A stretch of DNA of 64,000 nt, from NCBI GenBank assembly GCA_905221605.1, contig CAJNDS010002474.1, forward strand, positions 164,001 through 228,000. The letters run 5' to 3'. Shown here in pieces: positions 56,064 through 64,000 of the stretch. The first letter of the stretch is position 1. Every line of letters begins with the position of its first letter. The notes under the pieces are model-generated. The model did not search any database and was not told the origin of the DNA. It worked only from the letters and a program-made list of their open reading frames with translations. The stretch is from Symbiodinium natans. Taxonomy: Eukaryota; Sar; Dinophyceae; Suessiales; Symbiodiniaceae. The translations under genes were made by a program, and so were the position numbers.

Positions 56064-57874
56064 TCCGATGCATGCGGCACGGCGAAGCTGGTTGCAGAGG
56101 CCGGTTCGCTCCGGGCGGCCTCTACCCGGTTGATGAGTTGATCGAGCAACTCGGCATCACCATCAACCAGTACAACCAGGCGGTCGCGCACGACGCCAAC
56201 CAGCGGAAGCCGAGGTTGGATACCTCGCACGCTGGCTTCCATCCTATGGGGTTCATGATGGAGGGTCTAAGTGAGACCGCCATCAACGATCTTATAGACC
56301 GGTATGGCCCGGCCATGTGGCACGGCACGGATCTGCATGTCGTGCCAAGCCTGATTCAGAACGGCTTGATCCCCGGCGGCGGGCCGGGAGGCCGCCTCGG
56401 GGTGCACTACGTCCTAGGCCACTGCCCCGCGCAGTGGGAGGACGGGAGACGCGGGTTCCGCCGCGGATCGACTTGCATAGTCGAAGTCCGGCTGGCGGTC
56501 CTGCGGGACGCCGGAGTGCCCATCTATTCGGGAGTGGATGGGGTGGCTCTCACTGGCCAGATTAGAGCCACCGGCATCTCCCGCATCTGGGCACTCCCCA
56601 AGGGCTCGCCTGTTTACTCAGTCTTGATTGCTGAGTTAGAAGTGGATCGGTTGATCCAGCATGTCGACGTAAGGAGTTTAGGCGACACCAGTGCGGGCCC
56701 ACACCCGCCGTTGGGGCGAGGACCGAGACTGGGCACGGTCCAGGCGTCCCAAGCTGCTGCGGCCAGCAGTGGCGCGGCGAGCTCCTCGACGGTTGTGCTG
56801 GCCCCTGCGGGCCGTGTCATGGCCGCGGGGGCCGCCCAACCTAAGGCCAAAGGGCGACCCTCAGGGGCTCCTAAGACTTCGATCGTTCCAGCGAAGCGCA
56901 GGGTGTACCCTAGGCGCAACGTCCCTGGCCCCAATGTCCTCGAGGCCGAAGACTCGCTCGAGGAAGAGGCAGCCCAAGAAGCTGAAGGTGTCGAGGAAGA
57001 TAGTTCCAGCTCGGATCTTCCCGACACGCGGGCGCCTCCAGCCGCGGTCAAGGTGAAGGAGGACGAGGAGCCCGCTGATGGGGCCCATGCCGAGAGCACA
57101 GAGGAAGGGTTCCTCGAGCTCGGCCAAACGGTGGTCAGCAGCGCGAAGGAGTACCTCGCGCGGTCCGAAGCTCTTCTGAGAGCGCAGAAGCTCCAGTCGA
57201 GGATACTGGAGGTGGCGGGAACCGCGATGGTGAAGCTAGAGAAGATCACCAAGCGTGAGGAATCCCTCAAAACACTGCGCCGAGAGGGAGGGAGTCGGGC
57301 GGCCGGGGAAGGCGCCGACGGGGAAGAGGTGTCTGACGATGGTCAGGACGCCCCCGGGGTTGCGGGGTCGAGCAGTTCCGCCAGGCCTTCAGGAGGCGGG
57401 ACCGCCCAGTCCGCCCCGGCCCCAGAGGAGCCTCGCCCCAACGCTGACGGCCACTATGGATGCTCAGCTCCTGGATGTGGGCTGGCCTTTGAGTCGCTGG
57501 TGCAGTACCACTTGCATCAGGCGGCCTGCCATGGCGCCTCTCTTCCGCCCAGCCTGGGGATCAGCCCCTCCGCACCTCTTGACCCTTTTCGTCAAGACTG
57601 GCGGGGACGGCTGTTCCGCCGAGGAAAGGACGGTGAGTATGGGGAGGTGCCCATGCTCCGAGTGATTCGGTACCACAAAGCCAACGGGTACGATCACTCG
57701 AAGGTCCCGCTCCTGAAGAGAGGGGATCGAATCCAGCTAGAGGACGGGTCGCACCACATTTATGGTGGTAGTCATCCGCCGGGGTGGCTTCGCGATGACC
57801 CCGAGCTGGATCCCGCTCCAGAGAGCAGCAGTGGAGGGTCCACGCCCAAGAGCGAGCCCAAAGAGGAGGCCTAG
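55964..57874 (+). CDS. Tpt1/KptA-like RNA 2'-phosphotransferase domain plus C2H2 finger
   Basis: Starts at ATG 55964 with MGGGGSKGRGKSK, which fits an N-myristoylation consensus (Gly2, Ser6) followed by a basic patch. Residues ~25-230 match the Tpt1/KptA family: a winged-helix-like N-terminal part (RRLVRCMRHG, GLYPVDELIEQL), then WHGTDLHVVPSLIQNGLIPG, GGRLGVHYVLG and a C-terminal DGVALTGQI-like strand. Tpt1 enzymes remove a splice-junction 2'-phosphate from RNA using NAD+, with an Arg-His-Arg-Arg signature. Candidates for all four are present: Arg38, His120, Arg144 and Arg163. A long acidic, Ser/Pro-rich linker follows, then a C-x4-C-x12-H-x4-H finger (57461-57532) and a C-terminal domain of unknown fold. 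The frame ends at a single TAG (57872); the next ORF lies in the same frame. An ADP-ribosyltransferase with a related fold is the main alternative. Confidence 0.75.
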   Translation: MGGGGSKGRGKSKSPGPKGRRGPPTIDDVQRRLVRCMRHGEAGCRGRFAPGGLYPVDELIEQLGITINQYNQAVAHDANQRKPRLDTSHAGFHPMGFMMEGLSETAINDLIDRYGPAMWHGTDLHVVPSLIQNGLIPGGGPGGRLGVHYVLGHCPAQWEDGRRGFRRGSTCIVEVRLAVLRDAGVPIYSGVDGVALTGQIRATGISRIWALPKGSPVYSVLIAELEVDRLIQHVDVRSLGDTSAGPHPPLGRGPRLGTVQASQAAAASSGAASSSTVVLAPAGRVMAAGAAQPKAKGRPSGAPKTSIVPAKRRVYPRRNVPGPNVLEAEDSLEEEAAQEAEGVEEDSSSSDLPDTRAPPAAVKVKEDEEPADGAHAESTEEGFLELGQTVVSSAKEYLARSEALLRAQKLQSRILEVAGTAMVKLEKITKREESLKTLRREGGSRAAGEGADGEEVSDDGQDAPGVAGSSSSARPSGGGTAQSAPAPEEPRPNADGHYGCSAPGCGLAFESLVQYHLHQAACHGASLPPSLGISPSAPLDPFRQDWRGRLFRRGKDGEYGEVPMLRVIRYHKANGYDHSKVPLLKRGDRIQLEDGSHHIYGGSHPPGWLRDDPELDPAPESSSGGSTPKSEPKEEA

Positions 57875-60031
57875 CCGAGACCTCCGCGGGAACAGGATTA
57901 TTCGCCAGACCTGGTGACGCCTCTTGACGATCTCCATGCCCAGGAGATCGATTCCTTCTTCGCGGGCGACCCAGCCGCGGACAGCCTTGACGTCATTCTG
58001 ATGCGCGCCGAGGTTCGCACTGAGTCCCACCTCAAAGTTGGCCGGGAGGAGAAAGAGCCCCTGGTCAAGGAGGAACAGGAGGAGGAAGCTGAGGTTGTCA
58101 AAGACGAGGAGGTATCGGTTGAGATGGAGGAGGGCACCGCGGATGAGGCGGACGATGTCGCCCTCCCAGCCAACCGAGCCTACGTCGAAGGCCGCTTTTA
58201 CCCCTACGGCAGCTGGCGGTGCTTCTTCTGCGAAGCCATTAACCCGGTCACCGAGGACCAGTGCCTCACCACGCACGCGGGCGGCCCGAACGCGGGCGCC
58301 CCGTGCGACGGCCGATGGATCAACGGGATCGACATCGGGTGGTGGGAGGTAGATCCTCAAACCGCGCCGGAGCAATGGCGGCGGAGGTTTTCTGCCGAAG
58401 AGCTTGAAGAACAGCAAGCGCGGGCAGATGCCGCGAGGCTTCTCAGCGATGAGGAACTCGCTGAAGCCCTCCAGGCGGCCGAGGAGGCGCGGGCGGCCGA
58501 GCGCGCCAAGAAGCGGGAGCGGCGCCAGGCGGAGAAGGCAGAGCGCGATGATCACATCAGCGAGGCGCTCCGCATAGCAGGGTGGCAGTGCCCTAACTGC
58601 TATGAATGGAACCTTTCATTCAGGCAGCTGTGCTTTCGGTGCAGCACGCCTCTCCGCTTGGCAGAGGTCGTTTCCCGCGGGATCCCTGATCCGCGGCGCG
58701 GCGAAGAGAGGGACTCGGGCTCCGAAAGCAGCCAGGACGAGCTGGAGTACGAGATCCTTCTGGCCAATCGCGCGATGGACCAAGAAACCATCCAACCTCT
58801 TCTTAGAAATAAACACAAGAAGAGGGGCGGCAAGAGACGTCGCGAAGAGGCGACGTACGGCAAGGGCCGCGACCCTTGGAGTGCTTGGGCAGACGCCCGT
58901 GGCAAGGGCCAGGGCAAGCCGAAGGGCAGAGGCAAGTCCGATGCCAAGGGCAAGCCCAAGGGGAGGGGCAAGTACGCCTGGGGCGCTTTCGCCGCGGGCA
59001 TTGTTGCCGCGCTCCAACCCCGCCCAAGCACAAGCTGGGTCCCAGCCTTCCCGTGCGGGTCGGCCCGGCCGCCGCCAAGTGTTCCGCTTCCGCCGCGGAC
59101 CCCCTTTTTCCTGGGTCGCGGGCTCCTCAATCGGTTGATGCACGCCCTCAACGGGAACATCAACGGTTGGTGGGGCCTGGCGGCTGCAGCGTCGGCGCCG
59201 ATTGCCTTGCAGTTGCACCGCGGGGTTGTGCATGTTGTCGAGGACTCCATGCACGCGGTTGCAACGGTTTCGGCCGACGTAGTCGAGGAAATCGGTCATG
59301 GGGCCAGGCGGACCGTGTGGGTCGCCGGAACAGCCATCACTCTGGTAGTAGTGATTTTGTGCGGCGCTGTTCTGTGGTACGTGAGTCGTGCCGTTGCCAA
59401 TCGCATTGCGCATATGCGACATGGCAACACCGCGGCCCCTGAGGCGCGGCTGTCTCAGCTCCTTGGCTCCGAAGCGACGTTTGAGGTCGCGAGCTCCAAG
59501 AAAGGGGTGACCCATAAGGTTTGGGTGCACCTCAAGGAGGAGACAGCTGCCTGTGGCTGTCGTGCTTACCTGGCAGAAGGACGCTGCGGGCATTGCGATG
59601 CCGCAATGGACACCGCTCGTTCCCTAGGGTTTTTGCACGCGGCCCAGCGAGGCGCGGGTCCTGCGCTCACAGACTCCATTCGGAGTACCGCCTCCGAAGC
59701 CCTGGCTAAGGGTAAGGTTGTGTTGGGTTTGGGAACAGTGAAGGATGTTTCTCCCAACTTGCGGCCAAGAGCCGCGGGCTCTCCTGCTTTCAGGGGCTCG
59801 CGGGTCGTGACCTGGCCGCGGCCCCAGCAGATGGAGCGAGCGCAGCCCACGCACAGTCCGGCTTCGTGCAACGTGCCGCCACTGCCACTGTGGCGCGCAC
59901 ACCCAGCCGGAGGAACAAGGGCCCAGTCCCCGCTAGGAGTTCTCCAGTCAAAGAAGCGGAATTCCTTGCGGGCGGGCCATACGTTCAGGCCGCCCAAACG
60001 CTGCTTGGGTCTGGAGCAGCAGAGGATGTGA
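57875..60031 (+). CDS. zinc-finger/membrane protein: RanBP2-type fingers, basic linker, TM segment, SWIM finger
   Basis: Follows the TAG at 57872 without a frame change; the frame has no nearby ATG (a GTG at 57914), so it may be the read-through continuation of the Tpt1-like ORF. In order: acidic N-terminus; a first W-x-C-x2-C finger-like unit at 58212-58310; a charged coiled-coil-like helix (RAAERAKKRERRQAEKAER); a RanBP2-type finger at 58582-58642 (WQCPNCYEWN ... CFRC); a Gly/Lys/Arg-rich linker (RGKSDAKGKPKGRGK); an amphipathic region; one hydrophobic span at about 59312-59390 (ITLVVVILCGAVLWYV); and a SWIM-type finger at 59552-59596 (C-x-C-x8-C-x-H). It occupies the env position of retroviruses and has a membrane segment, but no signal peptide is evident and there is no sequence likeness to a known env. 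Coding shifts frame after about 59750. Confidence 0.7.
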   Translation, partial: PRPPREQDYSPDLVTPLDDLHAQEIDSFFAGDPAADSLDVILMRAEVRTESHLKVGREEKEPLVKEEQEEEAEVVKDEEVSVEMEEGTADEADDVALPANRAYVEGRFYPYGSWRCFFCEAINPVTEDQCLTTHAGGPNAGAPCDGRWINGIDIGWWEVDPQTAPEQWRRRFSAEELEEQQARADAARLLSDEELAEALQAAEEARAAERAKKRERRQAEKAERDDHISEALRIAGWQCPNCYEWNLSFRQLCFRCSTPLRLAEVVSRGIPDPRRGEERDSGSESSQDELEYEILLANRAMDQETIQPLLRNKHKKRGGKRRREEATYGKGRDPWSAWADARGKGQGKPKGRGKSDAKGKPKGRGKYAWGAFAAGIVAALQPRPSTSWVPAFPCGSARPPPSVPLPPRTPFFLGRGLLNRLMHALNGNINGWWGLAAAASAPIALQLHRGVVHVVEDSMHAVATVSADVVEEIGHGARRTVWVAGTAITLVVVILCGAVLWYVSRAVANRIAHMRHGNTAAPEARLSQLLGSEATFEVASSKKGVTHKVWVHLKEETAACGCRAYLAEGRCGHCDAAMDTARSLGFLHAAQRGAGPALTDSIRSTASEALAKGKVVLGLGTVKDVSPNLRPRAAGSPAFRGSRVVTWPRPQQMERAQPTHSPASCNVPPLPLWRAHPAGGTRAQSPLGVLQSKKRNSLRAGHTFRPPKRCLGLEQQRM

Positions 60032-60576
60032 TCTACATCCGGGCGTACAGCTTAGATTGCCCATCCTGCATCGAGGCAATCGAAGCGTCGCTTAGCAAGG
60101 GCGCAGGCGTTCGGATTGTCGCCGACATGGGACAATGCCACCGCACCAAACTGCAGTGGCAAGCGTTGAAACGCTTGGCGGCTGCAGGAGCCGAGGTGAA
60201 GGTGGGTTGCGGCTCATCCGTGCGCGACGCCTATGCTCGCGACGGCCGCGGGGCTAAAGTAGGTACCGGTATCCAAGGGCTTCACCATGCCAAGGCCCTT
60301 TGCCTACTGCGGCCTGATGGCGCGGTGGCGCTGATTGGGAGCCTCAATTTTACCACAAGCAGCAAAGCCAATGCGGAGGCAGGGCTTAGGCTAGAGGTCC
60401 CCAAGACGCACCCGGTCGCGCAGTCCTACATCGAGGATTTCCAGAGGGTGTCGGCTGAGGCATTCTCCCTCGATGAGGCGGTCGCAAGGCGCCCTCAGTT
60501 GGAGCGAGCCAGTAGCTCCAACGTTGCTGGCAACGCCACTCGTGCCCCCAACACTGCTCCACAGGGTATCGAGTAG
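59761..60576 (+). CDS. phospholipase D-superfamily (HKD) protein
   Basis: Open from before 59761 in a frame shifted relative to the preceding ORF, with no ATG start (GTG at 59866), so it probably continued the upstream polyprotein before a 1-nt indel. The PLD part lies at about 59970-60450: a helix-strand start (DVIYIRAYSLDCPSCIEAI), RIVADMGQCH, then HHAKALCLLRPDG with His 60286 and Lys 60292, and GSLNFTTSSKANAE, the usual GSxNxT...N-E block. One HKD motif is present, as in Nuc/MitoPLD-type members, which dimerise to cut nucleic acid or phospholipids. The Asp of HxKx4D is displaced: the nearest is eight residues after the Lys. Nuclease activity on the element's RNA or DNA is a guess. The frame ends at TAG 60574. 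Confidence 0.75.
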   Translation, partial: AAKSRGLSCFQGLAGRDLAAAPADGASAAHAQSGFVQRAATATVARTPSRRNKGPVPARSSPVKEAEFLAGGPYVQAAQTLLGSGAAEDVIYIRAYSLDCPSCIEAIEASLSKGAGVRIVADMGQCHRTKLQWQALKRLAAAGAEVKVGCGSSVRDAYARDGRGAKVGTGIQGLHHAKALCLLRPDGAVALIGSLNFTTSSKANAEAGLRLEVPKTHPVAQSYIEDFQRVSAEAFSLDEAVARRPQLERASSSNVAGNATRAPNTAPQGIE

Positions 60577-61265
60577 GCTGCGGCCAGTCGGCGCGGCGTG
60601 GTAAGCATCCACGCATTATCAGAGCAGGCGTCGCAGCACGGCACGTTGCTTCGCCGACCTTTTGCACTTTCTTTTGCTTGACTGCGGGCGAAAAGCCGCG
60701 GCAGGTTGGAAACCTGCCCATTCTGCATTCCCCGCACCTTTCTCCTCCGCCCTGCCTGTGGCCCCTCGTGCTGAGGGTGCTCTTTTGCAGGTGCTGCGGA
60801 CCGTGTCCTGGTCGCGGCAATGCGCTCGCCGAAGCGCGTGTGAGTTGCATTGCCTGCGGCACAAGCCATGTGCGCGGCTCTCGCTGAGTCTGGTAGCCCG
60901 TAGGGTAGTTCCGGATAGGTGAGTAGCCGTAGCCGTAGCTTAGGACCGGTAGTGTACAGTGTACCATTTGTACCATAGTCTGCGTACTGGCAGCTAGAGA
61001 CCAGCTCGAGGATTCAAGAGCCTCGCCCACCAGCAAAAGGGTGAGGACCTCCTGGGAAAGGGTGGTTAAGGGTTGCTGAGGGTTGCCGTCGTCGTGCGTT
61101 CGTTGTGGTGGTGCGGGCTAGTGTCCCTGCCGCATGCCAATGCTCATGATGTGCGGACCACCGCGGTCGCACGCGACACCCTCTCCCTTCCCTTTCTGTG
61201 TTCAGCGCGAGTGCCTGCTGCACTCCGAGCTCGAGATGAGCTGGAAGCCTCGGCTGAGGGGCGAA
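60577..61265 (+). other. 3' untranslated region of the retroelement
   Basis: No open frame with coding character. It contains one hairpin repeat at 60796-60817, a GTAGCC triplication near 60922-60936, and a TGTACAGTGTACC palindromic patch near 60953. A weak purine run (GAGGGGCGAA, 61256-61265) lies directly before the 3' LTR, where the polypurine tract is expected; it has one pyrimidine, so I call it only possible. Confidence 0.6.
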
Positions 61266-61561
61266 TGTGAGCAGGTCTAAGCACGCACGTTGCATGTGCA
61301 GAGCTGCCAGAACCAGTACTGTAGTTTTCTTTGCATGTGTAGTTTTGCAATTCGTAACAATGCCAATGTTTTGGCTCAAGTACCGAGCTTGTGCCTTTGA
61401 GCACGGTAGAGTCGTACAGTAGCTCCTAGGTTGCTGTGCGGTCCGACCGGACGCACTCAGGCGTAGCTGCACAAGTGCTTGAACTCGCGAAGTCGTAAAA
61501 CAGCGTGGCCGGGCTGTGATTGCATTGGCTTAGTGCAAGTCCAGCGCTGGTCGACTTCACA
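61266..61561 (+). repeat. 3' LTR
   Basis: 296 bp, identical to the 5' LTR at 44368-44663 except for a C at 61545 where the 5' LTR has T. Ends TCACA and is followed directly by the right copy of the TACT duplication. It repeats the spliced-leader-like block at 61353-61380. Confidence 0.97.
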
Positions 61562-61565
61562 TACT
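61562..61565 (+). repeat. target-site duplication, right copy (TACT)
   Basis: Matches 44364-44367 on the other side of the element. Confidence 0.85.
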
Positions 61566-62110
61566 TCTACTTCCAAATCTACTTCTACGTCTACTACGTC
61601 TACGTCTACTACGTCTACTACGTCTGCTACGTCTACTACGTCTACTACGTCTACTACGTCTACTACGTCTTCTACGTCTACTACGTCTACTACGTCTACT
61701 AGGTCTACTAGGTCTACTACGTCTACTACGTCTACTACGTCTACGTCTACGTCTCTACTTCGACTTCGACTTCTTCTACTACTTCTACTACTTCTACTAC
61801 TTCTGCTACTTCTGCTACTTCTGCTACTTCTACTACTTCTACTACTTCGACTTCTTCTACTACTTTTACTACTTCTACTACTTCTACTACTTCTACTACT
61901 TCTACTACTTCTACTACTTCTACTACTTCTACTACTTCTACTACTTCTACTTCTTCTACTACTTCTACTACTTCTACTACTTCTACTACTTCTACTACCT
62001 CTCCTGCTTCCTACTCCGACTCCTACTCCTCCTCCTACTCCGACTCCTACTCCTAGGCCTCTACGACGACTACTCCTACAACTACTCCTACGCCTACTCC
62101 TCTTGCTAAT
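61566..62110 (+). repeat. TACTTC/CTACGT compound microsatellite, right flank
   Basis: CTACGT units to about 61755, then TACTTC units to about 62000, then CTCCTACTC-type units. Open frames on both strands (poly-Leu, Ser-Thr or Ser-Arg/Val-Asp) are artefacts of the repeat. It is the continuation of the TAC-rich DNA to the left of the element. Confidence 0.95.
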
Positions 62111-64000
62111 AGTACTCAGGCAGGGATGCTGATCGCTCACCCACTGGGGCCTCGAGGAGCCCACCCACGAGTAATAGGGTAGCCAGGTTTGGTCTCCCTG
62201 GAGCGATCGAAGCCGTTCACACCATACGTCTTCAAACCCTCCATACAAAAGAAACTTTTTGTTTCTTCTTCATATTGCTTTGCCGAACCCACTATTTCCT
62301 CCATCGTTCAACAGGAAACTCTGCGATGTGATCCGAAGGTTACTAGGAAGCTATGCATCTCCTCTTTATGTTAACGGGAGGAGGTGGGGCTGCATTTTCC
62401 CTTGTGGGCGACCAAGGACTAAACAAAACTGGGTCGTGCTTTGTTGAGCAAAGCAAAAATGGGCAGGAGTTTGGCATGCATTGATCTACTTAGAACCTAA
62501 TCTATGCGCGCGATCGCAAAGCAAAACAAAGCATGAGTTCCCTGAGCACAGAGCCTAAACTCACCTGGGGTTCGTGCAGGCTCCAAAACCACTACATAGT
62601 CATCGACTTTGCGATCATAGCCCGAAAGAGCTGCAGAAGCGAGGCTTCGGTTCAGCTTAGGGTCTGTTCTTCTTTTGTTGCCAGGAAAGTGTGGTCTTGA
62701 AAAGAAGGCTAAATGGCCCAAGCCCTCACCTTTACAAACAGAAGCCCGGCAACAGCCTTTGAGCCCTAAACTCAAGACTCTATACCAGGCGTGCCTCTAG
62801 ACTGAACGATCTCCTTACCCGTGGAGGTGGCAAATAGAAAGCCAATGTGTCGTACACACTCTGTTAGTTTCACAACTTTTCAGAACTCAAATAGCTGGGT
62901 CATGCTAAAGCCCAAGTTCAGCTCTTGGGCCTATTCAGTAGCTTAACTCCCAGAGCTGGAATGCCTAGCATCTTTATGGTAAGGATTGAAGCACTCGCTG
63001 ATGGAGTCGTGCATAAAGCCAATGTCCTTGGATCCGTAGACTTTGCAGTTCGGCTTCGTGAGGCCTGTGCTCGGCACGCGTCTTTGGCTTAAAAGGCTTT
63101 GCAGGTCTTTGTATTGCTTTCGCTGTGCCAGGATCTGCATGGCTGCGCGGTTGATGCAAACTGCAATTCGCTGTGATGTGTGGGGTTTAGGGCCTTTACG
63201 GGGATTGGGGATCAAGTCCGGCTTTAACCCCAAACCAAGCAACCAAAGCCGCAACAAAAGCACGAGCAGCGCCACGGCTCATTGTCCGAGAGTACTCTAC
63301 GGAGCGGGGCTTTGAATGATGCCTCAAGTCATTTCTTGGGCCCCGAAAACTCCAAATCTCTGGACATGACCTCAGATATCACAGCCGCGCTGCGAGTGGC
63401 GACACGAACCAGAAGGAACCTTTCAAGAGTTCAGTTTCGGATTTCGAAAGGCTATGAGGGCTGCGATGCGGGCTTGATTTAGTTTTTCTGGTGTAGCAAT
63501 TTCGAGCTTGAGGTTGAGGAATGGCTTGTAGGTTCTTAGGGTTCACAGAAGTAATGCAAGGTCTCGACACAACTTTCAGCACCTTTGAACACGGGCGCAC
63601 ACCAGGGACACACTTTTGCCTATAGCTCAAGGCGCCTGCGATCCAAAACACAGCGGGTATGTACACTATACAAATCATGCTGCTTATTGGGCTTTCCTAA
63701 ATGTGAGTGTTTGTTACGGCATGTGCTCAAGCTTTACACAATAAACGAGGAGGTATTCTCACCCGTCTTATCTATTGACACATGCCGGGATCCTGTACAC
63801 TGAAAACGTGCAGGTGACACCATTTCAGGCACTCTACTAGTGCGCGATTTCCGGGCTCTCTACTAGTTCGCAATTTCGATGACATTTCTAATTAAGCTGC
63901 CATTGACGGCTCAGCACACCTGCAAAATGCAATCAATCTCCGCTTGGGACTTCTCCTTTCTTGAGCTTTTTCGTTGGATCACTCAGGATGACTTTCCCTT
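62110..64000. other. anonymous non-coding DNA
   Basis: No gene recognised. Open frames are under 115 codons and overlap on several frames. The text returns to the AAGCC/GGCTT/TTTAGGG-like vocabulary of the left part of the window. Confidence 0.55.

Larger units (their letters stand above)
44368..61561 (+). mobile_element. 17.2-kb LTR retrotransposon, Ty3/gypsy-related, permuted pol and extra 3' ORFs
   Basis: Bounded by two 296-bp LTRs that differ at one position (T at 44647, C at 61545), with TGTGA...TCACA ends and a TACT target duplication. The interior encodes Gag with CCCH fingers, a retropepsin-like region, RT thumb, RNase H, integrase, a methyltransferase-like domain, RT palm, then Tpt1-like, zinc-finger/membrane and phospholipase D proteins. 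RT, RNase H and integrase sequence features (LGH, FLG, TDH, GPxxV C-terminal domain) are of Ty3/gypsy type. Typical gypsy elements are 5-12 kb; this one is larger because of several added domains. The internal GC content is visibly higher than the flanks. Several frame breaks make this copy probably non-autonomous unless they are assembly errors. The two RT halves lie in the wrong order (see findings). Confidence 0.95.

Noticed and set aside
57737-58555. 272-codon minus-strand frame inside the element
   Set aside because: Antisense shadow of the Tpt1-like and zinc-finger ORFs, whose domains are clear on the plus strand.
61457-62248. Ser-Arg/Val-Asp and poly-Leu frames right of the retroelement
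   Set aside because: Encoded by TACTTC/CTACGT repeats; partly overlaps the LTR.
1-64000. tRNA, rRNA or snRNA genes
   Set aside because: No B-box-like GGTTCGA-type context paired with an A box, and no rRNA-like conserved stretch, was seen on reading; a covariance-model scan would be needed to exclude them.

Overview
The window looks like a piece of a dinoflagellate nuclear genome, most likely a Symbiodiniaceae-type alga (inference). Four things point there: interstitial TTTAGGG-type repeats, a gene-poor background full of simple repeats, a retroelement with CCCH zinc fingers in Gag, and a sequence in that element's LTR that matches the 3' end of the dinoflagellate spliced leader (TTTTGGCTCAAG). 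No rRNA, tRNA, CRISPR array or prokaryotic operon was recognised.

Layout. 1-17.2 kb is anonymous non-coding DNA containing a 1.2 kb TGTCTG/TGTCTCTG microsatellite (9.9-11.1 kb) bracketed by two diverged copies of a ~100 bp repeat. 17.6-19.75 kb holds a candidate multi-exon gene or pseudogene on the minus strand, flanked by inverted copies of one minisatellite family and interrupted by a telomere-like array. 20.2-29.6 kb is mostly non-coding. 29.66-30.66 kb holds a candidate small plus-strand gene whose reading frame can be followed across four short GT-AG introns. 31.1-32.2 kb is a pyrimidine-rich minisatellite. 32.2-43.9 kb is mostly non-coding with several tandem arrays. 43.96-44.37 kb is CTA/ATAATC low-complexity DNA.

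The centrepiece is a complete LTR retrotransposon of 17,194 bp (44368-61561). It has 296 bp LTRs that differ at one base, TG...CA ends and a 4 bp target duplication (TACT), and it sits in TAC/CTT microsatellite DNA. Its content in order is: acidic Gag N-terminus; Gag with two CCCH fingers; retropepsin-like region; Cys-rich plus hydrophobic segment; RT thumb/connection; RNase H; an unassigned region with a Cys4 knuckle; integrase (H2C2, D-D-35-E, C-terminal domain); a beta-rich BAH-like stretch; a degenerate methyltransferase-like domain; RT fingers/palm with YVDD; a Tpt1/KptA-like RNA 2'-phosphotransferase domain with a C2H2 finger; an ORF with RanBP2-type fingers, a membrane segment and a SWIM finger; and a phospholipase D (HKD) domain.

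The pol order is not canonical. The thumb and RNase H lie upstream of integrase, while the catalytic RT palm lies ~6 kb downstream, so RT appears split and permuted. Several frame breaks separate the ORFs. One is explained exactly by a 23 bp tandem duplication of a palindrome, and another is a single in-frame TAG. The near-identical LTRs mean the copy inserted recently in this arrangement, either mobilised in trans or as a member of an unusual split-RT lineage with extra RNA- and nucleic-acid-processing domains. 61.6-62.1 kb is the other half of the split microsatellite, and the rest is anonymous.
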